Positions 53,725 to 63,000 of a stretch of DNA of 64,000 bases are shown piece by piece (position 1 is the first letter of the stretch; each line of letters opens with the position of its first letter). Source of the stretch: Pedobacter sp. PACM 27299. GTDB taxonomy: Bacteria > Bacteroidota > Bacteroidia > Sphingobacteriales > Sphingobacteriaceae. A model generated the notes under the pieces. The model worked only from the letters and a program-made list of their open reading frames with translations. It had not been told where the DNA came from and did not search any database. A program made the translations under genes and the position numbers. Location of the stretch: assembly GCF_001412655.1 (NCBI RefSeq), contig NZ_CP012996.1:1426001-1490000 (forward strand), written 5' to 3'.

Positions 53725-54366
53725 ATGAATTCCTCAAATATCAGTCATTATATAAATACGCTTTTTCCTCAGTTTGAACCGGCTTTAAAAAAGACGTTAA
53801 TTGAGCAGGTTACGATCAAATCGGTTAAAGCTGGAGAACACCTGATGCAAACCGGGCAATATTTTAGGTCTACAGTTTTAATTGTAGAAGGACGGGTGAA
53901 GCTGTATCGGGAAGGCACCGATGGGAATGAGTTTTTTATGTATTACCTGCAGCCAGGTGATGCCTGTGCGTTATCGATGATTTGCGCTGCAAAACAGGAG
54001 TCCAGCGGGATTATGGGGAAAGCAATTGAAGACAGTACCATTTTAATGGTGCCTATTGCCTTGATGGATGAGCTGATGAAGCAATTTCCAAGCTGGTATT
54101 ATTTTGTAATGGAAACTTACCGTTCTAGATTTGAAGAGCTGCTGGAGGTGATTGATGGCATCGCTTTTAAAGGGCTGGACGAAAGGTTAAAGTTTTACTT
54201 AGAAAAACAACAGCAGCAAGTCCAAAGCAATGAGCTTCATCTGACTCATCAGGAGGTGGCCAGCGACCTGAATTCTTCGAGAGAGGTGATCTCCCGATTA
54301 CTGAAGAAGATGGAGCAAAGGGGTGAAATCAAGTTGTACCGAAATTATATTGAAATGATAAAATAA
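53725..54366 (+). CDS. Crp/Fnr family regulator with two cysteines
   Basis: A 213-residue Crp/Fnr protein: cyclic-nucleotide-type sensor barrel (residues ~15-130), long helix and winged HTH with recognition helix SSREVISRLLKKME (184-197). R186, E187 and R191 line up with R180, E181, R185 of E. coli CRP, the residues that read GTGA. The only cysteines are C81 and C87 (GDACALSMIC). I take the ATG at 53725; the longer frame from TTG 53656 adds 23 residues not typical of the family. It heads a sulfur gene cluster, and two GTGA-N6-TCAC sites lie downstream before its likely targets. Confidence 0.88.
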   Translation: MNSSNISHYINTLFPQFEPALKKTLIEQVTIKSVKAGEHLMQTGQYFRSTVLIVEGRVKLYREGTDGNEFFMYYLQPGDACALSMICAAKQESSGIMGKAIEDSTILMVPIALMDELMKQFPSWYYFVMETYRSRFEELLEVIDGIAFKGLDERLKFYLEKQQQQVQSNELHLTHQEVASDLNSSREVISRLLKKMEQRGEIKLYRNYIEMIK

Positions 54367-54372
54367 TACTGC

Positions 54373-54386
54373 GTGACTTTTGTCAC
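54373..54386. promoter_or_regulatory. GTGA-N6-TCAC operator before the TauE/SafE gene
   Basis: The perfect palindrome GTGACTTTTGTCAC. Its start is 36 bp before the -7 box at 54409, so its centre lies near -41 of the expected transcription start, the place of a class II Crp/Fnr activator site. Confidence 0.65.
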
Positions 54387-54408
54387 CGTAAGTCAGGTGC
54401 AGAATCTA

Positions 54409-54416
54409 TAGCTTTG
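54409..54416 (+). promoter_or_regulatory. -7 box of the TauE/SafE gene
   Basis: TAGCTTTG matches TAnnTTTG, 17 nt before the ATG at 54434. No -33 TTG is present, as expected for an activator-dependent promoter. Confidence 0.55.
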
Positions 54417-54433
54417 TTCTAAAGGAATAAAAT

Positions 54434-55228
54434 ATGGAAGTTATTGCATACCTGGCCTCAGCGCTGATTGGTATTTCATTAGGTTTAGTAGGCGGCGGCG
54501 GGTCGATTTTGACGGTGCCTGTATTGGTGTATTTATTTGGCGTTTCTCCATTGCTGGCCACTTCATACTCCTTGTTTATTGTGGGGAGTACGAGTTTGGT
54601 GGGTGCCTTCCAGAATTATAGAAATGGCCATGTACAGGTAAAAACAGCATTATTGTTTGGATTGAGCTCCGTGACTACGGTATGGCTGACCAGAAAGTTT
54701 TTAATTCCAGTGATCCCGCATCAAATTGCTTCTTTTGAGCATTTTCAATTGACCGAAAGGATGTTGATGATGGTACTTTTTGCCATACTGATGGTGATTG
54801 CTGCAATTGCCATGATCAGAAGTGGGAAGGATAATACTGCGGAATCTGTTGCTGTAAAAAGTCCAAACCTTGCGAAATTGACTTTTTTTGGCATTGGAAT
54901 CGGCTTAACCACTGGTTTGCTGGGTGCCGGAGGAGGATTTTTACTCATTCCTACATTGGTGGTATTATTGGGATTGCCTATGAAAGAAGCGATCGGTACT
55001 TCTCTGTTCATCATCGCACTCAATTCCTTAATTGGGTTTTCCGGAGATTTTGGTCATTTCGAAATCAATTGGGAATTTTTATTAAAGATTACACTGATTG
55101 CTATTGCCGGGATTTTTATAGGAGGTAATATCAGCAGGAAGGTAGATAGCAGGAAGCTGAAAATTGGCTTTGGATGGTTTGTGCTGATCATGGGGCTGTA
55201 TATCCTGACTAAAGAGATTTTTCATTAA
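54434..55228 (+). CDS. TauE/SafE family sulfite/organosulfur exporter
   Basis: A 264-residue membrane protein with eight or so helices in two inverted halves, each beginning with the repeat seen as GISLGLVGGGGSILTVPVLVYLFG and GIGLTTGLLGAGGGFLLIPTLVVLLG. TauE/SafE proteins export sulfite, sulfoacetate or related anions. It lies 67 bp after the Crp/Fnr gene and 60 bp before the YeeE genes; with the MBL-rhodanese it forms a sulfur-handling group. Confidence 0.9.
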   Translation: MEVIAYLASALIGISLGLVGGGGSILTVPVLVYLFGVSPLLATSYSLFIVGSTSLVGAFQNYRNGHVQVKTALLFGLSSVTTVWLTRKFLIPVIPHQIASFEHFQLTERMLMMVLFAILMVIAAIAMIRSGKDNTAESVAVKSPNLAKLTFFGIGIGLTTGLLGAGGGFLLIPTLVVLLGLPMKEAIGTSLFIIALNSLIGFSGDFGHFEINWEFLLKITLIAIAGIFIGGNISRKVDSRKLKIGFGWFVLIMGLYILTKEIFH

Positions 55229-55288
55229 AAAGTATTGCAGTCAACATTTTAAATGGTGTCTACTGAAACGTAAATAATTAACAGAAAT

Positions 55289-55855
55289 ATGAATATGATA
55301 ATAGAGTTTATAAAACAACCCTGGCCTTGGTACTTTTCGGGTTTGATGATTGTGGTAGTGATGTTGTTACTCAATTTTTGGGGTAAGTCCTTTGGATTTT
55401 CTTCTAATCTAAGGACAATCTGCAGTATGGCTGGAGCAGGTAAAAAAGTGAAATTCTTTGATTTCAACTGGAAAGCGCAGCGCTGGAATCTGATGTTTTT
55501 GATAGGTGCTATCATTGGAGGCTGGATTTCTAAAGAATTCCTGGCCAATCCCAATGCGCTGGATTTATCAGCAGCTACCATAAAAGATCTTCAGGCGATG
55601 GGCATTCATTTTAACGGAGGTCTAAATCCAGATGAGCTGTTTTCTTTAGAGGCATTAGCTTCGCCGAAAACTTGGATTTTATTGCTTTCAGGAGGGATTT
55701 TGGTTGGTTTCGGTTCCAGATATGCTGGTGGCTGTACTTCTGGTCATGCGATTTCAGGCTTATCAAACCTACAGCTGCCTTCTTTGATTGCCGTCATTGG
55801 TTTTTTTATCGGCGGATTATTGATGACCTGGCTGATCCTGCCTTCCCTGATTTAA
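55289..55855 (+). CDS. YeeE/YedE family sulfur transporter, half 1
   Basis: A 188-residue membrane protein with about four helices and the motif SRYAGGCTSGHAISG, whose cysteine is residue 149. YeeE/YedE proteins take up thiosulfate through conserved cysteines, and in many Bacteroidota the transporter is split into two proteins as here. The partner half is encoded at 55927. Confidence 0.88.
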   Translation: MNMIIEFIKQPWPWYFSGLMIVVVMLLLNFWGKSFGFSSNLRTICSMAGAGKKVKFFDFNWKAQRWNLMFLIGAIIGGWISKEFLANPNALDLSAATIKDLQAMGIHFNGGLNPDELFSLEALASPKTWILLLSGGILVGFGSRYAGGCTSGHAISGLSNLQLPSLIAVIGFFIGGLLMTWLILPSLI

Positions 55856-55926
55856 GGAATCATCAGTAAAGCCAATTTGATAGATAGTTTAGTAAAATAA
55901 CGATTGTAAATTATTAAAGAAACAAC

Positions 55927-56340
55927 ATGAAAACATTAAAATATATCCTTGCCGGCATCCTTTTCGGCATCATCATGAGTAAATCTGAAGCCGTTTCCTG
56001 GTTTCGAATCCAGGAAATGTTCCGTTTTCAATCATTTCATATGTATGGAATCATTGGAACGGCAGTGGTGCTTGGTGTGATTGCCGTGTTCCTGATTAAA
56101 AAGTTCCATCTGAAAGATTCTGAAAATCAGCCGATTGTTTTTCCTGATAAAGACAGGCAGTATAAAAAATACATCATTGGAGGAACAATTTTTGGTCTGG
56201 GCTGGGCCCTAACCGGTGCCTGTCCGGGCCCGATGTTTGTAAACCTTGGTTATGGTTATTTAACCATGGTCATTGTCATTTTTGGCGCTTTACTCGGAAC
56301 TTACCTTTATGGATTGTTAAAAAATAAATTGCCGCATTAA
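55927..56340 (+). CDS. YeeE/YedE family sulfur transporter, half 2 (DUF6691-type)
   Basis: A 137-residue membrane protein with about four hydrophobic segments and the second cysteine motif LTGACPGPMFVNLGYG. It complements half 1, 71 bp upstream. Together they resemble one full-length YeeE. Confidence 0.88.
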   Translation: MKTLKYILAGILFGIIMSKSEAVSWFRIQEMFRFQSFHMYGIIGTAVVLGVIAVFLIKKFHLKDSENQPIVFPDKDRQYKKYIIGGTIFGLGWALTGACPGPMFVNLGYGYLTMVIVIFGALLGTYLYGLLKNKLPH

Positions 56341-56383
56341 AAGAAACATAAAAAAGCAGTATTGACCAGGTACATGCTGCTAT

Positions 56384-56397
56384 GTGATATAAGTCAC
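56384..56397. promoter_or_regulatory. GTGA-N6-TCAC operator before the MBL-rhodanese gene
   Basis: GTGATATAAGTCAC has the same half-sites and spacing as 54373-54386. It starts exactly 36 bp before the likely -7 box GAAATTTG (56420-56427), the same distance as at the TauE/SafE gene. Confidence 0.65.
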
Positions 56398-56419
56398 AAA
56401 ACAACTGCTTTTTTATACT

Positions 56420-56427
56420 GAAATTTG
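56420..56427 (+). promoter_or_regulatory. Likely -7 box of the MBL-rhodanese gene
   Basis: GAAATTTG differs from TAnnTTTG in the first base. It lies 56 nt before the ATG at 56484. Confidence 0.45.
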
Positions 56428-56483
56428 TATATGATCAACGCTAATAAGGCATAGATTAAGTTTTTAATTTAAATAAATAAAAG

Positions 56484-57839
56484 ATGATTATAGAACAGTT
56501 TAAAGATGAGTTTTTAGCCCATTATAGCTATGCAATATTGAGCGAATGTGAGCAAAAAATCGTATTGATTGATCCTGCGCGTAATCCTGAACCGTATTAT
56601 GAATTTGCAAAGAAATTTGAGGCTCAGATTATTGGGGTAATAGAAACACATCCTCATGCCGATTTTGTGAGCAGCCACCTGGAAATTCATGAAACTACCG
56701 GTGCTAAAATATATGCACATAGCTTAACTGGTGTCGCTTATCCGGTGCATCATTTTGATGAAGCAGAGACGCTTAGCTTTGGTAAAATAAAACTGACCAG
56801 TATTCATACGCCAGGTCATTCTCCAGATAGTATTTCGGTATTGCTGGAACATGATGGCAAAGCTACAGCGGTTTTTACTGGTGATACCTTGTTTATCGGT
56901 GATTGCGGCAGACCGGATTTAAGAGAATCGGCAGGCAACTTACAAGCGAAAAGAGAAAAACTCGCCCTGCAAATGTACCACTCACTAAGGGATAAATTGA
57001 TGGTGTTAGGAGATGAGGTAATCGTATACCCTGCTCATGGTTCGGGTACATTATGCGGTAAGGCCTTAAGTACGGCAAATTCGAGCACTATCGGAGCGGA
57101 AAAAATCAGCAACTGGTCACTGCAGGAAATGACAGTGGATGATTTTATTAAAGAGCTGACCACCGATCAGCCATTTATTCCTAAATATTTTGGTTATGAT
57201 GTAGACCTGAACAGAAAAGGTGCAGCTCCTTTTAAGCCCTTAGTAGATCAGGTTGAGCTCATCAAACAGCCGGAACTGGAAGAAATTAATGCCACCATTA
57301 TCGTGGTAGATGCCCGTCCCGAAGCTGAATTTAAAGCTGGTCATTTTCCTGGAGCAGTTAATATTGTATATGGTAAAAAGTTCGAAACCTGGCTGGGCAG
57401 TATCATCAGACCCGGAGAACACTTCTATTTAACAGCTTCAAGTCCGGCACATTTAAAGGAATTAATTGAGCGGACTGCAAGTATCGGATATGAAGGCTTT
57501 ATTGAAGCCGCTTTTGTAACGCATTCCGGTGATGTATTGATGCCTGTATTACCTTTGGAATGCTTTATCGCCAATCCTGAAGAGTTTACCATTATCGATG
57601 TCAGGAATGAAAATGAAGTGAAAAAGAAAAAGGTATTCGCCAATTCGACAAACATTCCTTTAGGAGAGCTTAGAGAAAGGATCAAAGAGGTTCCTGCTGA
57701 TAAACCGATTGTGGTGCATTGCGCAGGTGGCAGCAGAAGTGCTGCTGGAAGTAGTATTATTGCTGCTGAACTTGGCTCGAGGACCCCTGTTTACGATCTT
57801 GGTACAGTGGTTAAAGATTTCGCAAAAGCAGAGGATTAA
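56484..57839 (+). CDS. MBL-pseudorhodanese-rhodanese fusion (persulfide dioxygenase-like)
   Basis: A 451-residue protein. Residues 1-235 are an ETHE1-like metallo-beta-lactamase domain (ETHPHADFVSSH with H56, H58, D60; PGHSPDSISV; FTGDTLFIGDCGRPDL). A first rhodanese domain (about 250-355; VVDARPEAEFKAGHFPGAVNI) lacks an active-site cysteine, having YLTASSPAH where the loop should be. A second (360-451) has the loop HCAGGSRS with C413. This order matches CstB-type persulfide dioxygenases/sulfur transferases, which oxidise persulfides to sulfite or thiosulfate. It completes the sulfur cluster: exporter, importer, converting enzyme. Confidence 0.9.
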   Translation: MIIEQFKDEFLAHYSYAILSECEQKIVLIDPARNPEPYYEFAKKFEAQIIGVIETHPHADFVSSHLEIHETTGAKIYAHSLTGVAYPVHHFDEAETLSFGKIKLTSIHTPGHSPDSISVLLEHDGKATAVFTGDTLFIGDCGRPDLRESAGNLQAKREKLALQMYHSLRDKLMVLGDEVIVYPAHGSGTLCGKALSTANSSTIGAEKISNWSLQEMTVDDFIKELTTDQPFIPKYFGYDVDLNRKGAAPFKPLVDQVELIKQPELEEINATIIVVDARPEAEFKAGHFPGAVNIVYGKKFETWLGSIIRPGEHFYLTASSPAHLKELIERTASIGYEGFIEAAFVTHSGDVLMPVLPLECFIANPEEFTIIDVRNENEVKKKKVFANSTNIPLGELRERIKEVPADKPIVVHCAGGSRSAAGSSIIAAELGSRTPVYDLGTVVKDFAKAED

Positions 57840-58018
57840 CTGCTTTAAATTCCTGCAGCCAATTAAATAAGTCCCAATGAATTTGTTTGTATGTTGCTCA
57901 TAATTAACAGTTTATTTGGGCTTAACAATTTGTTCATACTGCTATGGACTGATTTTTACAGAAAAAATAATTAATATTGAGGAGGATCTTTCTGAAAAAT
58001 GGGAATAAATCCTGAATA

Positions 58019-58597
58019 ATGACTTCGTACACCGCCTTAGCTGATATTGATTTAGTTGCCCATTTGAAAGAGGGTGACAAGGCTGCTTTTACCGAAATTT
58101 ACAACCGGTATAAAGGCTTATTGTACATCCACGCCTATAACAAACTCAGAAATCAGCCAGAAGCGGATGATGTAGTTCATGAGCTTTTCGCCAGTCTCTG
58201 GACCAAAAGAAATGACCTGATTTTAAAAACACATCTTTCTGGTTACCTTTATCAGGCAGTTAGAAATCGGATTATAGATTTGATTTCTCATAAAAAGGTA
58301 GCTTCGGAATACATGGTTTCCCTACAGTATTTTATTGACCATAGTGAAGGCCAGACTGACCATTTAGTAAGGGCTAATGAACTGACAGCCCTGATCGAAA
58401 AAGAAATCACCGCATTGCCGCCAAAAATGAAAGCAGTTTTTGAACTGAGTAGAAAGGCTAACCTTAGTCATAAGGAGATTGCTGTGCAATTGGATCTTTC
58501 AGAATCTACCGTCAAAAAGCATGTCAATAATGCACTTAAAATCCTCAGAGGGAAGTTCGGTATTGTTATTTATCTGCTGTACATCAGCTATAGATAA
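58019..58597 (+). CDS. ECF sigma-70 factor (Bacteroidota PUL type)
   Basis: A 192-residue ECF sigma factor with region 2 (DKAAFTEIYNRYKGLLYIHAYNKLRNQPEADDVVHELFASLW) and region 4 (LPPKMKAVFELSRKANLSHKEIAVQLDLSESTVKKHVNNALKILRGKFG). It precedes a FecR anti-sigma factor by 71 bp and a SusC with an STN domain, the standard trans-envelope signalling set for glycan- or siderophore-responsive uptake. A purine-rich GAGGAGGA lies 30-40 bp upstream of the ATG, too far to be a usual ribosome-binding site. Confidence 0.92.
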   Translation: MTSYTALADIDLVAHLKEGDKAAFTEIYNRYKGLLYIHAYNKLRNQPEADDVVHELFASLWTKRNDLILKTHLSGYLYQAVRNRIIDLISHKKVASEYMVSLQYFIDHSEGQTDHLVRANELTALIEKEITALPPKMKAVFELSRKANLSHKEIAVQLDLSESTVKKHVNNALKILRGKFGIVIYLLYISYR

Positions 58598-58668
58598 AAA
58601 AAATCATTTTTTTTTACGCCCAAGGTCCAGGCTAACCGTCTATAAGGTAATTAGCGGTTAAAATTGGT

Positions 58669-59820
58669 ATGCAGGCAAAAGAATTATTAGACAAATATAA
58701 AGCAGGAAATTGTACAGATGCGGAAAAAGCAATTGTAGAAACCTGGTATCTGAAATTCTCAAAAGAAGGAGCGGAGTTAGCGTCCTCAGATCTCGAAGCG
58801 GCGACGGATAGGATCTGGGACAGATTACCCATCCATGAAACAGCAGAAATGCCAGTTAAAAAAACTGTTTTATGGCCGCGTATTGCCACCGCTGCTGCCG
58901 TGCTAATGGTTGCAGGAATCGCTTTATATCTTTTTAGCAATAACAACGCTGCTCATAAACTTGCTGATTTATCCACGGAAGAGAATTATGGCATTAAAAA
59001 GCCCATCCTTCCAGGCGGCAATAAAGCAGTGTTAACCCTTGCCGATGGTCAGCAGATTACGCTGGATGAAGCTGGAAACGGTAAACTAGCAGAACAATCT
59101 GGCATCACCATCACTAAAACCAAGGACGGTCAGCTGGTGTATACGGTTTCAGCAGCGCTAAAATCGAACACCGTAAAAACGGCGATGAATACGATTGCTA
59201 CTCCTAAAGGTGGACAATACCAGATCAATCTTCCTGATGGGACTAAGGTGTGGCTGAATGCTGCATCTTCTTTACGTTACCCTACCGCCTTTACTGGAGA
59301 AAACAGAGAGGTGAGCCTAACTGGAGAAGCGTATTTTGAAGTAGCTAAAGCAAATCCTGCACAGTCATTCAAGGTGTCTACCAGCACACAAACGGTAGAA
59401 GTACTCGGTACTCATTTTAATATCAATGCTTATACGGATGAACCAAGTACGAAAACCACGCTATTGGAAGGTGCAGTAAAAGTATGGAGTAAAGAAAGAG
59501 CAGACCGTTCTTTAATATTGAAACCAGGACAGCAAGCTGCATGGACTGGAAATCAATTCCTTGTTAATTATGACAAAGAAGATGAAGCTGTGGCCTGGAA
59601 AAATGGGGTGTTTAAATTTGAAGACGCCAATCTGGAAAGTGTGATGCGTTCTGTAGCCCGTTGGTACGATTTAGACGTAACCTATGAAGGGGCACTTCCT
59701 GCCAGACAATTTTCAGGAGAAATTGACAGAAACAGTAACCTCTCGCAGGTGCTGGATATCCTTAGCTTCTTTAAAGTGCATTTCCGCGTAAATGGAAAGC
59801 AAATTATAGTAACCCCTTAA
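58669..59820 (+). CDS. FecR-type anti-sigma factor with DUF4974 domain
   Basis: A 383-residue inner-membrane protein. The N-terminal ~60 residues (LLDKYKAGNCTDAEKAIVETWY) would bind the sigma factor, one transmembrane helix lies at about residues 68-88 (RIATAAAVLMVAGIALYLFS), then the periplasmic FecR domain (YQINLPDGTKVWLNAASSLRYP, GEAYFEV, TVEVLGTHFNINAY) and the C-terminal DUF4974 domain (FKFEDANLESVMRSVARWYDLDV). It should receive the signal from the STN domain of the SusC protein downstream. Confidence 0.93.
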   Translation: MQAKELLDKYKAGNCTDAEKAIVETWYLKFSKEGAELASSDLEAATDRIWDRLPIHETAEMPVKKTVLWPRIATAAAVLMVAGIALYLFSNNNAAHKLADLSTEENYGIKKPILPGGNKAVLTLADGQQITLDEAGNGKLAEQSGITITKTKDGQLVYTVSAALKSNTVKTAMNTIATPKGGQYQINLPDGTKVWLNAASSLRYPTAFTGENREVSLTGEAYFEVAKANPAQSFKVSTSTQTVEVLGTHFNINAYTDEPSTKTTLLEGAVKVWSKERADRSLILKPGQQAAWTGNQFLVNYDKEDEAVAWKNGVFKFEDANLESVMRSVARWYDLDVTYEGALPARQFSGEIDRNSNLSQVLDILSFFKVHFRVNGKQIIVTP

Positions 59821-60066
59821 ACAGGGACCCCGATTGAACTTATAAATACCAAACCATACTCACCAAAACAAACCCATTTAAGATGAAAACAAGACTACGA
59901 GAGCATTGACACCACAAGGGATAAACAGCGTCTTTTTCAAGATATAAAGAACCGCAGAAGTGTTCGAGCACAACTGCGGTAAATGCTGAGTTAACCCTTC
60001 CCGGCAAAGATCCGGGACAAACAATTTGCAAACTATTCACGGTATTAACCCAAACATTACAAAAGT
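59821..60066 (+). promoter_or_regulatory. Structured 246-bp spacer before susC
   Basis: Two hairpins are visible. One has CCGCAG, two A, GTG, loop TTCGAG, CAC, two A, CTGCGG (59952-59979), fully symmetric apart from the A-A pairs. The other pairs TCCCGG with CCGGGA (59999-60017). Neither is followed by a T run, so they are not simple terminators. They may form the mRNA leader of susC or an RNA that controls it. No ORF of note. Confidence 0.55.
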
Positions 60067-63000
60067 ATGAATTTTAATGCTATTACTACAGCTATGTCCA
60101 AGACTTGGCTGCCCCCTAAATTGCTACTGATTATGAAGTTGACCACCATCTTGTTGTTTCTGGCTTTTATGCAGGCCAGTGCAAAGGGATATAGCCAAAT
60201 CAATTTAAAAGAAAAGAATGCACCGCTGGAAAGGATTCTAGAATCTATCAAAAAGCAGACGGGTTATGTTTTCTTTTATGACAGCAATGATGTCCGCCAA
60301 ACCAGGATGTCTATTGAGGTGAAAAATGCTTCTCTTGAAACGGTATTGAGAGAATGTGCAAATGTGCTTCCCTTAACTTTTAAAGTGGTTGGTAATAATG
60401 TATTGCTAAGAAGAAAAGATCTGGCCATTGCGATGACTAATGATGCCTTCAAAATGATGGTATTAAAAGGAAAAGTATTAGATGAGATCGGAAAACCTCT
60501 TCCAGGTGTGAGCATTGTGCTGACCAGCGATGATTTTAAACAAACTGCGCAAACTAATGGTAATGGAGAATACTCCTTCAACCTTTCAAAATCTGGTAAA
60601 TATCAGATGACTGCTTCATTTGTTGGTTATGAGAAATTTGTATCTCAAATAGAGGTTAAAAACACAGATGTAATGGCCAACATTAACATGGTTCCTTCTA
60701 ATCAGGACCTTGCAGAGGTAATGGTGGTTGCCTATGGCACTCAAACAAAAGCTTCTTATACAGGATCTGCGAAAATGTTAAAAGCAGCCGTGATCAACGG
60801 TAATCCAAATGTGAGCATTCAGGAAACTTTACAAGGAAATGTAGCTGGTGTAGCTGTTTCCAGTGGATCAGGGCAACCAGGTGCAGTGCCTAATGTAAGG
60901 ATTCGTGGTATTGGTTCTGTTTCTGCAGGTAGTAGCCCACTTTATGTAGTGGATGGTATTCCTTTGGAATCTGGACAAATCAATAGCTTGAATAATTTTG
61001 ACGTAGAGTCGGTAACAGTATTGAAAGATGCTGCAGCTGCTTCAATGTACGGTTCCAGAGCGGCAAATGGGGTGATTTTAATTACTACCAAGTCTGGCGT
61101 TGCTGGTAAAACAGTGATCAGTGCTTCTGCTCAGGTAGGTACAAATAAGGTAACTAAAGTGAAAGGTCATGACTTGTTAAATACCAATGAAATGTTGGAG
61201 TTGTTGAGAGAAGGATGGGCGAACAAGAAAAATGACCCGGCACTTTTTGATAAACAAATGGTTACTGATGGTGTAAATTCTAATGTAAATACAGATTGGT
61301 ATGATTTACTGACACGTAATGGAAACTATTCTCAATTTGATCTTTCTGCAAGTGGTGGTACTGAAAAAACGAAGTTCTATATTTCAGGAAGTCATTACGT
61401 GGCTAAAGCAGCTTTATTAGGCTCAGAATTTACACGCAGTACAGGAAATCTGAAATTGACTAACCAGGCTACAGACAAACTGTCGTTTTCTGGTGGATTA
61501 CAAGTGAATTACCGCAAAAATCAAACTCAGGCAGATGGTGGAACTTTCGGAAATCCAGTACGTATGTATACGCTTTATCAGCCTTGGCTAAAAGCTTATA
61601 ATGATGATGGTACTTACGATTTCAGTTATTACAACAGATATAATCCAATGGCTCAGGTAAAAGAGAGTTATGATAAAAGCAATGCTTATGGAATGCTGGG
61701 TAATTTCTTGGTGAAATATCAGATTCTTCCTTCTTTATCTATTGAAAACCAGAGTAACATCAATTTCTTATACAGAGAGATGATCAGCTATAATAAATCT
61801 GGGGTTGGTACTTCGCGTACTGATGGTGGAAGAGCTACCAATTCTACAGATAGAATGAGCAATTTCGTCAACACCTTGATCCTTCGTTACAACGAAACTT
61901 TCGGTGATTTTGGCTTGAAAACTTATGCGGGTTATGAAGAACAAAGCGTGGATGAAGTAGGAAATTATGTTTCTAAACGTAACTTCCTGCCTAATACTTA
62001 TACTTTAGACAATGCTTCTATTTTAACTGCTGGTGGATCTACTGCAACAGGTAATTCTTTGAGTTCAGTTTTCTTCAATGCTTCATTTGATTATTTATCG
62101 AAGTATTATTTAAGTGTTTCTGCACGTCGTGATGGTTCTTCCAGATTCGGTTCAGAAAAAAGATATGGTAATTTCTTCGCCCTTGGTGCTTCATGGAACA
62201 TCAGCAAAGAAAACTTTATGCAGAAACAAGATGTGATTTCTGATTTACGTTTCCGTACCAGTTATGGTGTAAATGGAAACCAGGACATTGGTAACTTTGA
62301 TTCCAGAGCATTATACAATGGTTCCAGCTATGACAATGCACCAGGTTTAGTTTTCTCTAACTATGGTAATAATTTGCTGACCTGGGAGAAAAATAAACCT
62401 TTCAATGTGGCCCTTGATTTCGGTGTATTGAACAATCGCTTAACAGGTACTTTTGAGTATTATACCCGTGCGACTTCAGATTTGTTATTGGACAAACCAA
62501 TTTCATCAACCAATGGCGTAACCAGCTTCACGGATAACATCGGTGCCATGAAAAACTCAGGATTGGAACTGGAATTAAATAGTGTCAATATTAAACCTGA
62601 TAATGATGGTTTTGGCTGGAATACCAGTTTCAACATCTCTACAATGAAAAACAAAATTACCGCATTAAACAATCCGATTGTAAGCGGTGGTTACAACCGT
62701 TTTGTAGGTGGCGATTTCTATCAATTGTATCTGGTAGGGTATGCAGGTGTAGATCCTTCAAACGGAGATGCATTGTGGTATAAAGATGGTTCAAAAACTG
62801 AAACCACAAACGATTATAACAAGGCTACTCAGTTTAACCAAGGCAGTGCTTTACCGAAAGTATTTGGAGGTTTAACGAATACGCTTTCTTATAAACGTTT
62901 CTCATTGAGCTTCATGCTATACTTCAACTTAGGTAATAAAATCTTTGATAACTACGGTGCAACAAGTTTCAGCGATGGCTCAGGAGGCTTTGCCCCAACT

